A stretch of DNA of 64,000 nucleotides from positions 1-64,000 of the forward strand of contig JAFKGI010000044.1 of assembly GCA_017307785.1 (NCBI GenBank), given 5' to 3'. The notes under the pieces were generated by a model. The model was not told the DNA's origin. It was given only the letters and a program-made list of their open reading frames with translations, and did no database searches. Below, piece after piece: positions 31,347 through 39,797 of this stretch; positions within the stretch are counted from its first letter, which is position 1, and every line of letters starts with the position of its first letter. A program made the position numbers and the translations under genes. Source of the stretch: Vulcanimicrobiota bacterium (lineage in GTDB: Bacteria; Vulcanimicrobiota; Xenobia; Xenobiales; JADMJV01).

Positions 31347-32069
31347 CTACCCGGGCTTGAACCGGCGTCTCGAGACGGCCAGCAGAGCAGCGCTGGGAGG
31401 TGCCAGCAGCAATCCACTCAGGACCGTTTTCCATCGGATCCGTCTGGGCTTTGGGAAAGGCTCCAGCAATAGTTCAGCGATAGCGCTCTTGAGTCGCTCC
31501 AGGAAAAGGTCGACCGTCTCGCCTTCCCGCCAGTAGTGAGGCTCTCCAAAGCGCAACAGGACCGGACCCGGCTGGGCATAGAGATGCTCATGGCTGCACA
31601 GCGGCTGGGTGCCGACGATCGCCACCGGCACGACCGGAATCTCCGGAAGGTCGCGAGCCAGCACGGCCACTCCTCGCTTGAATTCCCCCAACGCCAGGCT
31701 GGCGGTGGGCTCCGCCTCCGGGTAGATGCCCAGGCAGGTTCCTTTCCGCAAAGCCTCGCGAGCGTGGCGCAAACTCTGGCTGCCGCGTTCGACCGGAATC
31801 GAGCCCAGCACCTTGAGAAAGTGCCCCAACACGGGAATCCGCAGCACCTTGGCGTCGATCAGAAAACGCACTCGGCGAGGCGCGAAGACACCCAGCAAAC
31901 CGCCGTCGAGCACGGTGGGGTGATTGCTGGCCAGCACGGCGCCGCCCTGCCGCGGGAAGTGCTCCAGGCCTTCGAAGTAGACGGGCCAGTAGGGTCGCAC
32001 GAGAGCGCGAAAAAAGCGCTGTCCCCAGCGATACCAAAGGGCGTGTTCGCCAAAGATGGCCATCCCCAT
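31347..32069 (-). CDS. 1-acyl-glycerol-3-phosphate acyltransferase (PlsC family)
   Basis: 240 residues. The PlsC motifs are present: NHPTVLDG (the HX4D catalytic dyad), the Arg-containing block SIPVERGSQSL, YPEAEPTAS (in place of FPEG), and a final VPVAIVGT. A hydrophobic C-terminal segment (VLSGLLLAPPSAALLAVS) may anchor it. It transfers acyl chains to lysophosphatidate or a related acceptor. It lies opposite a glycerophosphodiesterase, which also works on glycerolipids. Confidence 0.9.
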   Translation of the reverse strand: MGMAIFGEHALWYRWGQRFFRALVRPYWPVYFEGLEHFPRQGGAVLASNHPTVLDGGLLGVFAPRRVRFLIDAKVLRIPVLGHFLKVLGSIPVERGSQSLRHAREALRKGTCLGIYPEAEPTASLALGEFKRGVAVLARDLPEIPVVPVAIVGTQPLCSHEHLYAQPGPVLLRFGEPHYWREGETVDLFLERLKSAIAELLLEPFPKPRRIRWKTVLSGLLLAPPSAALLAVSRRRFKPG

Positions 32070-32119
32070 GGGTGACAGGCCGGCAGGGAAAGTCCTGCTC
32101 AGACCGCACTCCCAGCGCT

Positions 32120-32887
32120 ATGTTCACTCGACGACAGATTCTTATCGCGGCCGCAGTCACTCCCTGGCTGGCAACCGCCCAGGAAAGGCCTCCCATGCAG
32201 AAACCCTGGAACATCGCCCACCGCGGCGGAGCCAAACTCAACCCGGAAAACACCATGGCCGCCTTCGAAAAGGCCATCGCCCTGGGCTGCGACGGGTTCG
32301 AGTTGGACATCCACTTCAGCCGGGACAAGGATCTGGTGGTCATCCACGACGACACGCTCGACCGCACCAGCCACAAGCCGGGTGTGGTGCACGACCTGAC
32401 CCTGGCCGAACTCAAAGCGGCCGACCCCAGCATTCCCAGCCTGCGCGAAACGCTGAAGGCCGCCCACGGACATTGCAAAGTGCTGGTGGAAATCAAGCAC
32501 CCCTCGCACGGACCCCGCTACGACGGGATTGAGGCCGTGCTTCTCAAGCAGTTGGCCGAAGAAGCCATGCTGGACCAGGTGGTGGTGATCTCGTTCGAGC
32601 GTCAGTCGCTCAAGATTTTGCGCGAGTTGAATGCCACCGTGCAGACCGGACTGCTGGTGGGCGGCCAGACCGATGTGGCGGCCGCCCAAAAGGAGCTGGG
32701 CTGCAACTGGATCGCTCCCCATCACGGAGTGGTGGACCGAGACTATGTGGACAAAGCACACGCGCTCGGGTTGCGCGTCAACACCTGGACCGTCAATGAC
32801 GAAGTCAACATGCGGCGCATGCTGGAGTCCGGCTGCGACTCCATCACCAGCGACCAGCCCGACCTGCTTAAGCGGATTCTTTCTTAG
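32120..32887 (+). CDS. Glycerophosphodiester phosphodiesterase, Tat-type signal
   Basis: 255 residues from the ATG that begins FTRRQILIAAAVTPWLATAQ, a twin-Arg/hydrophobic export signal; a longer in-frame start at 32072 would bury it. The GDPD fold is shown by HRGG, PENTMAAFEKAI, DIHFSRDKDLVVIHDDTLDR and, at the end, VNTWTVNDEVNMRRMLESG-like strands. It hydrolyses glycerophosphodiesters to glycerol-3-phosphate and alcohol. Its 3' end overlaps the mscL gene on the other strand by 20 bases. Confidence 0.9.
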   Translation: MFTRRQILIAAAVTPWLATAQERPPMQKPWNIAHRGGAKLNPENTMAAFEKAIALGCDGFELDIHFSRDKDLVVIHDDTLDRTSHKPGVVHDLTLAELKAADPSIPSLRETLKAAHGHCKVLVEIKHPSHGPRYDGIEAVLLKQLAEEAMLDQVVVISFERQSLKILRELNATVQTGLLVGGQTDVAAAQKELGCNWIAPHHGVVDRDYVDKAHALGLRVNTWTVNDEVNMRRMLESGCDSITSDQPDLLKRILS

Positions 32888-33323
32888 CCGCCAACAAATC
32901 GCGAATCTCGGCCAGCAAGACTTCCTGTCGCGGCGGCACGGGCGTGGGCGCGGCTTCTTCCGCCTTCTTCTCTTCCTCTTGGGCCTTTTTGATCTGATTG
33001 ATGGTGCGCACGCACAGGAAAACGACAAAGGCCAGGATCAGCGTGTTGAGGGCCACCGTGAAGAACTGTCCGTAGCCGAGCACTACCGCCCCGGCCACCT
33101 TTCTGGCTTCGGCCAACGGCAGGCCCTCGGCAACGGTGCCCTTGAGCACCAGATAGCTGTTGGCAAAGTCCACCTTGCCCAACAGTCCGGTCAGCGGCAC
33201 CACCATTTCGTCCACGAAAGACTTGAGAATGGTGGTCATAGCGCTGCCGATGATCACACCCACAGCCAGGTCCATGGCGCTGCCCGAACCGATGAATTCT
33301 TTAAACTCTTTGAAAAGTGACAT
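32868..33323 (-). CDS. mscL: Large-conductance mechanosensitive channel MscL
   Basis: 151 residues. It begins KEFKEFIGSGSAMDLAVGVI, the amphipathic N-helix and first membrane helix of MscL, followed by IIGSAMTTILKSFVDEM, a loop, and the second helix TVALNTLILAFVVFLCV, then a charged cytoplasmic bundle. It releases solutes on hypo-osmotic shock. It lies 11 bases after the dihaem peroxidase gene on the same strand. Confidence 0.97.
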   Translation of the reverse strand: MSLFKEFKEFIGSGSAMDLAVGVIIGSAMTTILKSFVDEMVVPLTGLLGKVDFANSYLVLKGTVAEGLPLAEARKVAGAVVLGYGQFFTVALNTLILAFVVFLCVRTINQIKKAQEEEKKAEEAAPTPVPPRQEVLLAEIRDLLAAKKESA

Positions 33324-33334
33324 ACCCGGCCCTT

Positions 33335-34315
33335 TTACGGAGAGCTCACGTAGTCCTTGGGAATTTCACCCGTCAACGAGGTCAGAAAGTCGCAAAGCTC
33401 CGCAACCTCCTGGGGGGTCAACTGCTGCCCACATTCGTGGCGGCCCATCAGGCTCACCGCTTCCTCGAGCTTGCGCACCTGTCCGTTGTGATAGTAGGGC
33501 CCCGTCTGACAGACGTTGCGTAGGGAAGGCACCTTGAAGACTCCATCATCGGCGGCGGCGTGGGTGGCCTGGTAACGACCCCGATCTTCGCTGACAAAGG
33601 GCTCTTTGCGCCCCAATTTGCGCAGCTCGCTGCCACCCAGAGCCGGCCCGTGGTGGCACTCCACGCAGCCCATCCGCAGGAAATGCTCCAGCCCCTTCAG
33701 CTGTTGAGAATCCAGGGCCGTCTCATCGCCTTCCAGGTAGCGATCAAAAGGGGCCGGGGTCACCAACCCTCGTTCGAAAGCGCCTAGAGCTTCCATCACG
33801 TAGGCGTAGCGAACCGGCTGAGGATCGCTGGGGTAAGCAGCCGCGAACAGCTTCCTGTAAGTGGGAATCCCTTGCAGGCGTTTTTCCACTTCATAGCCGT
33901 CCGGCATGGCCATTTCGATGGGATTGGTCAGCGGCGAACCGGCCTGAGCTTCCACCGTCTGGCTGCGGGCGTCCCAAAACTGCCAGGTGTGCAGCGCCGC
34001 GTTGTAGACGCTGGGCGCATTGCGCGTGCCTCGCCCGGTCACGGCCCCGGGTGAAGTGGGTCGTCCGTCGGCCCCAAAACCATAGCGCAGATCATGGCAA
34101 CTGTTGCAGCTCATGGTGTTGTTGAGAGATAGCTGCTTTTCGTAAAAAAGATGGCGGCCGAGTTCGATCATGGCGGGACTGGCCGGCTTGTTTTTCAGGT
34201 CCATCCTGAGGGGCAGCGGGGAGAAAGCTTTCTGAGCCCGCTGCAGCAGAGAAGGCGCCTGGGCGGAAACCGGCCAGATCAGCAGCACGAAGAGCCAGGC
34301 TTTGCGCCGCATCAC
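33335..34315 (-). CDS. Dihaem cytochrome-c peroxidase (CcpA/MauG family)
   Basis: 326 residues. Signal peptide (about 1-19, ending SAQA). Two haem c attachment sites, CNSCHD near 80 and CVECHHG near 215, the order and spacing of the family. LGRHLFYEKQLSLNNTMSC and TRNAPSVYNAAL, FWDAR, and VPSLRNVCQTGPYYHNG are family signatures. It reduces hydrogen peroxide in the periplasm or, in MauG-like members, oxidises protein residues. GTG and ATG starts are adjacent (34315, 34312). Confidence 0.94.
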   Translation of the reverse strand: MMRRKAWLFVLLIWPVSAQAPSLLQRAQKAFSPLPLRMDLKNKPASPAMIELGRHLFYEKQLSLNNTMSCNSCHDLRYGFGADGRPTSPGAVTGRGTRNAPSVYNAALHTWQFWDARSQTVEAQAGSPLTNPIEMAMPDGYEVEKRLQGIPTYRKLFAAAYPSDPQPVRYAYVMEALGAFERGLVTPAPFDRYLEGDETALDSQQLKGLEHFLRMGCVECHHGPALGGSELRKLGRKEPFVSEDRGRYQATHAAADDGVFKVPSLRNVCQTGPYYHNGQVRKLEEAVSLMGRHECGQQLTPQEVAELCDFLTSLTGEIPKDYVSSP

Positions 34316-34332
34316 ACAGAACAGCCCGAGCT

Positions 34333-35109
34333 ATGAGATACGCTCTGTTGGTTCTGCTGTTGCTCTGCACGCCCGCCTTCGGGCAGGAGGTTTGCGACCG
34401 CGAAGCTTCCCAGTTCCTGACGATTTTGCATCTCACAGAGCATAACCATCAAGTTTATAAAGAAAACCTGGCCACCCTTTTCTTCAATCTGCGCGAACCC
34501 GTCCCCGAAGAAGCGCTGGGCTCGGTCGAGTCGCTACGTTCCTGGCTGCATCAGAAAGAAGACCTCTATCGCGAGCAGCGCACCGTGGGCAGCAACGAAC
34601 TGGGGCGCTGGACCAGCAAGCTGGAGAACGCTCTACTGCGTCCCTACACCGATTCTCAGGCAGCTCGTCACCTGGACGAAGTGGTGGCCGCCTTTCGCAA
34701 CCGCTGCCACAAACTCGCGCAGGCTCACCCCGACTATCCTCGTCGCTATTTTGCCACCGGCGGCCTGGTCTTTGGACGCTTCGGGGCTTTCTCCGAGCTG
34801 GACTACTTCTTCAACGACCAGGTCTCCGGCAGCAAGCCCTTCGTGACCAGCGGCCTGTGTCGCGGAGTGGCCTACGATGAATTGACTTTCCAACAACGCG
34901 TCGAGCATCCGCTGGTCGCCAGCGCCAGCTACGAACTAACCGGTCCGGAACCGTGGCAGCAGGTCCACCAGCTGGTCTTCACCCGGCTTCAGGAACGGGG
35001 TCTCCAGATCGAAAAGATTCCTTTCGGCTGGAAAGTCGTGCGCGCTGGCTACCCCGCCCGCAAACACGAGGACCCCACCCCTGAGGCCGACCGCGCCAAA
35101 CCCCTATAG
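34333..35109 (+). CDS. Exported protein of unknown function
   Basis: 258 residues. Signal peptide (about 1-18, LLVLLLLCTPAFG) and then a helical region (residues 20-120) with two Cys, followed by GGLVFGRFGAFSELDYFFN and a mixed alpha/beta C-terminal part. I considered a nucleotidyltransferase-like motif in the GRFGAFSELDYF stretch, but the spacing is not convincing. It is divergent from the peroxidase gene, 17 bases apart, so the promoters must overlap. No family recognised. Confidence 0.6.
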   Translation: MRYALLVLLLLCTPAFGQEVCDREASQFLTILHLTEHNHQVYKENLATLFFNLREPVPEEALGSVESLRSWLHQKEDLYREQRTVGSNELGRWTSKLENALLRPYTDSQAARHLDEVVAAFRNRCHKLAQAHPDYPRRYFATGGLVFGRFGAFSELDYFFNDQVSGSKPFVTSGLCRGVAYDELTFQQRVEHPLVASASYELTGPEPWQQVHQLVFTRLQERGLQIEKIPFGWKVVRAGYPARKHEDPTPEADRAKPL

Positions 35110-35322
35110 CACGCCCGAGGCCGAAACCTTGAGCACGGCGCTGGAGTCTTTCTCGACGAAGTAAAGCTTGTTGCCCAACAAGACCCAGCAAGCCGGTTTG
35201 CCGTCCTGCGAGGTGGCCGTGACCGATCCATTCAGCCCGTCGGCCCGGGTGGGACGCGCCAGCGAGAGCCCCAGTCCCATCCCCGCCAACAGCAAAGCTA
35301 CCAATAGAAACATCTTACCCAT
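35104..35322 (-). CDS. Small exported protein with LLGNKLY motif
   Basis: 72 residues from an ATG preceded by AAGGCGG. Signal peptide or anchor MGKMFLLVALLLAGMGLGLS, then a short beta-rich tail containing CWVLLGNKLYFVEKDS. The tail resembles the end of the partial gene at the right edge of the window (IFLVGNRLYVLDARL), suggesting a shared domain. It converges with the upstream exported protein (6-base overlap). Function unknown. Confidence 0.55.
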   Translation of the reverse strand: MGKMFLLVALLLAGMGLGLSLARPTRADGLNGSVTATSQDGKPACWVLLGNKLYFVEKDSSAVLKVSASGVL

Positions 35323-35352
35323 GATCAAATCCGCCTTTCCTAGGCGGAGGGA

Positions 35353-36075
35353 CTACGAGCCGGCGATCAGGTTCTCTTGCTCGACTTCGAGAGCGGCTTC
35401 TTTGGCCATCTCCAGAGTCTCGTCGGGAAATTCCAGCGACATGGGCTGGCTACGGTCATTGCCGGAGCCGCGGATGTCGAGCGGGTCGGCCAGGAAGGAA
35501 GCCTGCTTCATCTCCATCTTGCCGGCCTCCTGAGCCTCGGGACCGGTCTTCATGTTGGACATCTTTTTCACGCCCTGCTTCATCTGGTTTTCCAGCACGC
35601 GTTCGGCGGCTTCCAGATTGGCGTCCGGCACATCGTCCAGCACGCGCTGATAAACCGTATCCGGGTCGTCGTAGGCGGCCAGCTTGGCGGCCGTCAGCCG
35701 GGCCTGGACCTTGTCGGCCGAATCCGGCGCGCTGGGGGCCTCTCCGTGCGGAACCTGCTGGGCCACCGTATCCTGAGCGCGCTCATTGCCCCGCTCCACC
35801 TTTTGTTCGTGCTTGGATTCCGGCTTCAGTTCCTCGCCCAGGCCGGCGTGATGAGCCAGTTCGCCTTCGTGCCCCTTGATGTGCTCGCTGTGCGAACCCT
35901 GCAGAGATTTGCGGGCCGCATCCGACAGGTGTACGCCGCCGCTCTCCTGCTCCGGTTTGGTGGACTTGGGCGCCGAGAACTTGGTCTGATTGGCCGAAGT
36001 GCCGCTCGTCTGACGCAAATTTTCCAGCGTGCCGGGATTGAAGATGGGATTGTTGCCGCCGATCGAGTTTGCCAT
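35353..36075 (-). CDS. Unknown protein with long disordered region
   Basis: 240 residues. The first 125 are polar and disordered (Asn/Ser/Gly/Glu/His-rich, e.g. NSIGGNNPIFNPGTLEN), and the C-terminal half is helical (AKLAAYDDPDTVYQRVLDD, LEAAERVLENQMKQGVKK, ETLEMAKEAALEVEQENL). No signal peptide. TAGAAT ends 7 bases before the ATG and there is no ribosome-binding site. The N-terminus would fit a type III secretion-type signal, but that is conjecture. No family recognised. Confidence 0.6.
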   Translation of the reverse strand: MANSIGGNNPIFNPGTLENLRQTSGTSANQTKFSAPKSTKPEQESGGVHLSDAARKSLQGSHSEHIKGHEGELAHHAGLGEELKPESKHEQKVERGNERAQDTVAQQVPHGEAPSAPDSADKVQARLTAAKLAAYDDPDTVYQRVLDDVPDANLEAAERVLENQMKQGVKKMSNMKTGPEAQEAGKMEMKQASFLADPLDIRGSGNDRSQPMSLEFPDETLEMAKEAALEVEQENLIAGS

Positions 36076-36137
36076 AGTAGCTATTCTATCACGTCGTTCC
36101 CAGGACTGGACAAGGCCCGCGCGAAACCGGTCGAGCC

Positions 36138-36782
36138 ATGCGCAAACTTGTGATCGCTCTAGCCCTTTCCGGTGTGGCCGTGGCCCAACAACCGGCCGAT
36201 CTGGAAATTCCCAATCTCGACATCAGCAAGAAAAGCATCCGTTCCTATCACGATAGCGGACGCTATGCCAAAGAGGTCGACGCGGTCGCGCAGAAGGCGC
36301 TCGATTACCTGGAGGCCAACCTGGGTCGCTGCCCCAAACCGGCCATCATCCTGGATATCGACGAGACCACACTCAGCAACTACGCCTATTTCAACGACTA
36401 TGATTTCGCCTACATCAGCCGCTTCTGGAGTCAATGGGTGCGTACCGGCAAGGCTCCCGCACTCGCCGGCCCGCAGCGGCTCTTTCGCTGGGCTCGCGAT
36501 CATCAGGTGGCCATCTTCTTCATCACGGGCCGCCCAGAACGCGACCGCCAGCCCACCGAGCGCAACCTGAAACTGGCGGGCTACACCGGCTACAAGCAGC
36601 TCATCTGTCGCGGTCCGGCGGTCCAGGGCACTACCGGCAGCTACAAAACCGCCGAACGTCGCCGCCTGACCGAAGCCGGCTACACCATCGTGCTCAACAT
36701 GGGGGACCAGGCCAGCGACCTGGAAGGCGGCTACAACGGGGCTGCTTTCAAGCTACCCAATCCTATGTATTACGTGCCTTAA
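36138..36782 (+). CDS. HAD-family acid phosphatase (class B/e(P4)-like), exported
   Basis: 214 residues. A signal peptide (about 1-17, ALALSGVAVAQ) is followed by the HAD motifs: ILDIDETTLSN (nucleophile Asp73, acid/base Asp75), FFITGRP (motif II), YKTAERRRL (Lys, motif III) and NMGDQASDL (motif IV). The order and length match the plant-type/class B acid phosphatases that release phosphate from nucleotides in the periplasm. Its 3' end overlaps the epimerase gene by 20 bases. Confidence 0.92.
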   Translation: MRKLVIALALSGVAVAQQPADLEIPNLDISKKSIRSYHDSGRYAKEVDAVAQKALDYLEANLGRCPKPAIILDIDETTLSNYAYFNDYDFAYISRFWSQWVRTGKAPALAGPQRLFRWARDHQVAIFFITGRPERDRQPTERNLKLAGYTGYKQLICRGPAVQGTTGSYKTAERRRLTEAGYTIVLNMGDQASDLEGGYNGAAFKLPNPMYYVP

Positions 36783-37806
36783 AGGCCTTCAGGACCTCGG
36801 CTTCGCGCTGGGCGCTCAGACCGGCCCGCAGCGGAGCCTTGTCCTCATCCCGCCAAAGTAGCGTGTCCCGGGCCGTCTCCGCGGCCGGGCGCGTGCGCAA
36901 CCCGGCCTCTTGAGCGCGTGTGTTGTCCACTCGAGAAAATCCGGCATTTTCGCCATCACCGGGCACCCATAACGGCAAATCCTGCCACGGGCGCACCTGC
37001 TGTTGTTCGAGAAAATCGCCCGGCACCCAGGTAATGGGTAGGGCTGGTTTCAGCATTTCCAGGAAAGCCCCGAATCGAGTCGAGGCCCCGGCCACATTGA
37101 AAACGCCCTCCCGCGCGGCGGCTAAAGCCTCCAGCGCAAAAAGAGAGAAATCCCGTGCGTCGATCCACTGCACGGTCTCGTCCGGAGATTGTGGTCCCAG
37201 CACCGGCCCAGGCCGTCGCACCCGATCGGCCCAGTAGGTAAAACGGTCCGTGGCATCATAGGGCCCGGCGATCACGCAAGGGCGAAAAATCAGCGCCCGC
37301 GAGCCAAAAGCTTTTTGCACCGTCTGCTCGCAGAGGATCTTGCGAGCCGCGTAGTTGGCTGGCTCGATGGTGTCGACTTTGATTCCGGCCGTGGGCGCCA
37401 ACGGGGAGTCTTCGCTGATGGGACCCCGCGAGTGGTCATAGACGGAGATCGTCGAGACGAAGAGGTAGCGTCCGCAACCCTGTAGGCGTCCGGTGGATTC
37501 TTCCAACCAGGCCGGCTTCTGTCCGGAGACGTCCACCACGTAGTCGTAGTCCTTGCCGTTCAGGCTCGACGGCAGTGACTTGTCGCGATCGGCCAGGATC
37601 TGCGTGGCCCCCTGCACCAGACTCGACTTATCTTCATGCAGATGCAACAAGGTAAGCCTGCAACCGCGCCGCAGGGCTGCTTCCGCCAGGTTGCGACCCA
37701 GGAAACCGGTGCCTCCTAAGATCAACAATCGGGGAGCCTCGGCCGCCTTCACGGTCGAGAGCGCGGCCAGAGCGGCCGCACCGGCTAAAAACTCCCGCCG
37801 CCTCAC
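36763..37806 (-). CDS. NAD-dependent epimerase/dehydratase with Tat-type signal
   Basis: 347 residues. It starts MRRREFLAGAAALAAL, a twin-arginine export signal, followed by LLILGGTGFLGRNLAEAAL, the Rossmann GxxGxxG of extended SDRs. The catalytic Tyr-x3-Lys is in NYAARKILCEQ. WIDARDFSLFAL and GVFNVAG also match NAD-dependent epimerases. Most relatives are cytosolic; an exported version is uncommon but known in twin-arginine-tagged SDRs. The start GTG overlaps the amylase stop by 4 bases, so it is coupled to that gene. Confidence 0.85.
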   Translation of the reverse strand: MRRREFLAGAAALAALSTVKAAEAPRLLILGGTGFLGRNLAEAALRRGCRLTLLHLHEDKSSLVQGATQILADRDKSLPSSLNGKDYDYVVDVSGQKPAWLEESTGRLQGCGRYLFVSTISVYDHSRGPISEDSPLAPTAGIKVDTIEPANYAARKILCEQTVQKAFGSRALIFRPCVIAGPYDATDRFTYWADRVRRPGPVLGPQSPDETVQWIDARDFSLFALEALAAAREGVFNVAGASTRFGAFLEMLKPALPITWVPGDFLEQQQVRPWQDLPLWVPGDGENAGFSRVDNTRAQEAGLRTRPAAETARDTLLWRDEDKAPLRAGLSAQREAEVLKAFKARNT

Positions 37807-39365
37807 AACGGCATGTAGATGCCGGCCGACTTACCGTTCAGTTGGCTGCGGATGCGACCGTTCTCCACGGTCACGGTCTGGCCGCTGAGCACCTCTTTGA
37901 GCACGGTGCCGTCGCGAATCTTGCTCTCGGGCCGCACCGGGATCTCACGCGTCTGACCGTCCGGGCTGTTGTTGAGAACGACCACCGCTTCTCCACCCTC
38001 GGCCACGCGACCAAAAGCGTAGACCTGTTCGTCCTGCCACATCTCCAGGCGCTTGCCTTCGCGCAAAGCCACCGAGTCATTGCGGATGGCTCCCAGCTTC
38101 TGGGTGTAGGAGAAGAGTTCCGGATTGGCGCCGAACTCCATGTCGCGCCGACTGGTCTCGCTCCAACCGGTGTCGTCGCTCTGCATGCCGACTTCGGTGC
38201 CGTAGTAGACGGTGGGGATGCGGTTGATGGTCATCTGGAAAGCCAGGGCCAGCTTGAGCTTGTCCATATCGCCGCCGGCTTTGGTCAGAAAGCGCTTGGT
38301 GTCGTGGTTGTCCAGGAAGGAAGACATCATCTCCGGATGGGGGTAGTTGCGGTCGCACTCTTCCATCCGGTTGGCCAGCTGGCGCATAGAGCCGCCTTTG
38401 GCGAAAACGTCGTCCATGGTGTAGTAGAGCGGGTAGTCAACCAGGCCATCCATGTCGCCGTTTTGGAAAGGGGCAAACTTGGTGGGGTCACCGTGGTAAT
38501 ACTCACCCACCAGGTAGAAGTCTTTGCCGGCGGTGGCGTGAATTTCTTCGTTGAACTTGTTCCAGAACGAGATGGGGACGTTCTTGACGGCATCCAGTCG
38601 GAAGCCGTCCACGCCGGTCTTGGCCCAGAACTTGCCCACGTCGATCAGATACTTTTCGACGGCCGGGTTCTCCTGAGCCAGGTCCGGCAGGCCGAAGATC
38701 GAGCAGTTCTCTGACTGCCACTGGTCGTTCCAGTCGGTCACGTCGCCGTTGTGGTGGAACCAGTCATGCTTATCCGGGTCGTTCTTGAAAGGGTGTTCCC
38801 AGGCCACGTGGTTGAGGGGGATGTCGAGCAGAACCTTCATGCCCTTTTCGTGAGCCTTCTCGACGAACTCGTTGAACTTTTCCATGGTGCCGACGCGCTC
38901 GTCGGTCTTGAAGTGGTCGATGGGCCAGTAGCCGTGATAGCCGTCGGAGTCGACGAAGCTGGTCTGGTTAGCCATGGGCGGCGTGATCCAGATGGCGGTG
39001 GAGCCGGTGCTGCGGATGTAGTCAAGCTTATCGATCACGCCCTGGAGGTCGCCACCGTGCCAGCGGTTGATGTCGTCCTTGTTGACCCCCTGATTGTTGG
39101 TGGGGTCGCCGTCGTGAAAGCGGTCGGTGAGCAAAAAGTAAATGGAGTCGTCTTTCCACTTGCGGACTTTGGGGTCAAATTCGACCGGAGAGGGGTTGGG
39201 CACGCCCGAGGGCACGGCCGTGGGCAACCCCTTGGGAATCAGCCGCTCTTGCGGTTCACTGCGGAGCACGACGTCATCGGCCACCTGGACCTCTGAGGAC
39301 AGGGTTCTGGGGGCGCTATTGGATACCGGGGTGGTCAGGGCACGACCAAGGCTCTGAATTTGCAC
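37803..39365 (-). CDS. GH13 alpha-amylase-family glycosidase, no signal peptide
   Basis: 520 residues. GH13 barrel with DSIYFLLTDRFHDGDPTNNQ, DIPLNHVAWEHP (region I), GVDGFRLDAVKNV (nucleophile Asp near 256), FYLVGEYYHG (acid Glu near 285) and SSFLDNHDTKRF (Asp near 352), plus a C-terminal beta domain. The first 60 residues are a Ser/Pro-rich unstructured leader rather than a signal peptide. GTG start with AGGAG 10 bases upstream. It is coupled to the downstream epimerase. Acts on alpha-glucans; exact specificity unknown. Confidence 0.94.
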   Translation of the reverse strand: MQIQSLGRALTTPVSNSAPRTLSSEVQVADDVVLRSEPQERLIPKGLPTAVPSGVPNPSPVEFDPKVRKWKDDSIYFLLTDRFHDGDPTNNQGVNKDDINRWHGGDLQGVIDKLDYIRSTGSTAIWITPPMANQTSFVDSDGYHGYWPIDHFKTDERVGTMEKFNEFVEKAHEKGMKVLLDIPLNHVAWEHPFKNDPDKHDWFHHNGDVTDWNDQWQSENCSIFGLPDLAQENPAVEKYLIDVGKFWAKTGVDGFRLDAVKNVPISFWNKFNEEIHATAGKDFYLVGEYYHGDPTKFAPFQNGDMDGLVDYPLYYTMDDVFAKGGSMRQLANRMEECDRNYPHPEMMSSFLDNHDTKRFLTKAGGDMDKLKLALAFQMTINRIPTVYYGTEVGMQSDDTGWSETSRRDMEFGANPELFSYTQKLGAIRNDSVALREGKRLEMWQDEQVYAFGRVAEGGEAVVVLNNSPDGQTREIPVRPESKIRDGTVLKEVLSGQTVTVENGRIRSQLNGKSAGIYMPL

Positions 39366-39441
39366 GACGCGGACACTCCTCGACTCTGATTCGCCTCAAG
39401 CATGGGCCAACGGCCCTAAAAATCCCTGAATTCCGGGGCGC

Positions 39442-39569
39442 CAACTTGTGCCTACCTGGCCGGCACACCCGCGAGTTGCCGACCGGCGCGGCAACTTGTG
39501 CCTACCTGGGCGGCACACCGGCGAGTTGCCCACCCGCGCAGCAACTTTTGCCCACCTGGGCGGCACAAA
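39442..39569. repeat. Tandem 50-bp palindromic repeat (2.5 copies)
   Basis: Units start at 39442, 39492 and 39542 (the last truncated at about 28 bases). Each contains GGCAACTTGTGCC and, in the other half, GGCACAC...GAGTTGCC, so each unit can fold back on itself. They fill the 432-base gap between the two amylase genes (39366-39797), together with a terminator. No convincing coding frame was seen in this gap. Confidence 0.75.
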
Positions 39570-39610
39570 AGAAAAAACCCGCCGGACGTCTCCAGCGGGT
39601 TCTTTCTTTT
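39567..39610. terminator. Bidirectional terminator
   Basis: AAAAGAAAAAACCCGC (39567-39582) faces GCGGGTTCTTTCTTTT (39595-39610), an almost perfect A/T-flanked stem with a T-rich run in both orientations. It immediately follows the 50-bp repeats. Confidence 0.65.
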
Positions 39611-39797
39611 GTCAGATCGGTTTTTTTGGAGCTTCGATTGTCAGATCAAGCAACTTGGAGCACCGGACCACTTATTGGGTGTGTCCGATGAACCTATCTT
39701 ACCGGGCTCCGTAAAAACGCCGGCAAAACAATCCCGCGAGATGTGAACGACCCGTTAACCTCTTGGACCAGTTTTGCGAACCTGTTTTAGTTTTGTC

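Noticed and set aside
34333..35109. Nucleotidyltransferase motif in the exported protein (GRFGAFSELDYF)
   Set aside because: The G-S/x-D-x-D spacing is not met and the protein is exported.
39442..39569. CRISPR array
   Set aside because: Units are contiguous with no variable spacers and only 2.5 copies; no cas genes seen.
39446..39746. Short plus-strand open frames in the 50-bp repeat region
   Set aside because: They repeat PTWAAH-like blocks because of the DNA repeats and lack start signals; treated as non-coding.
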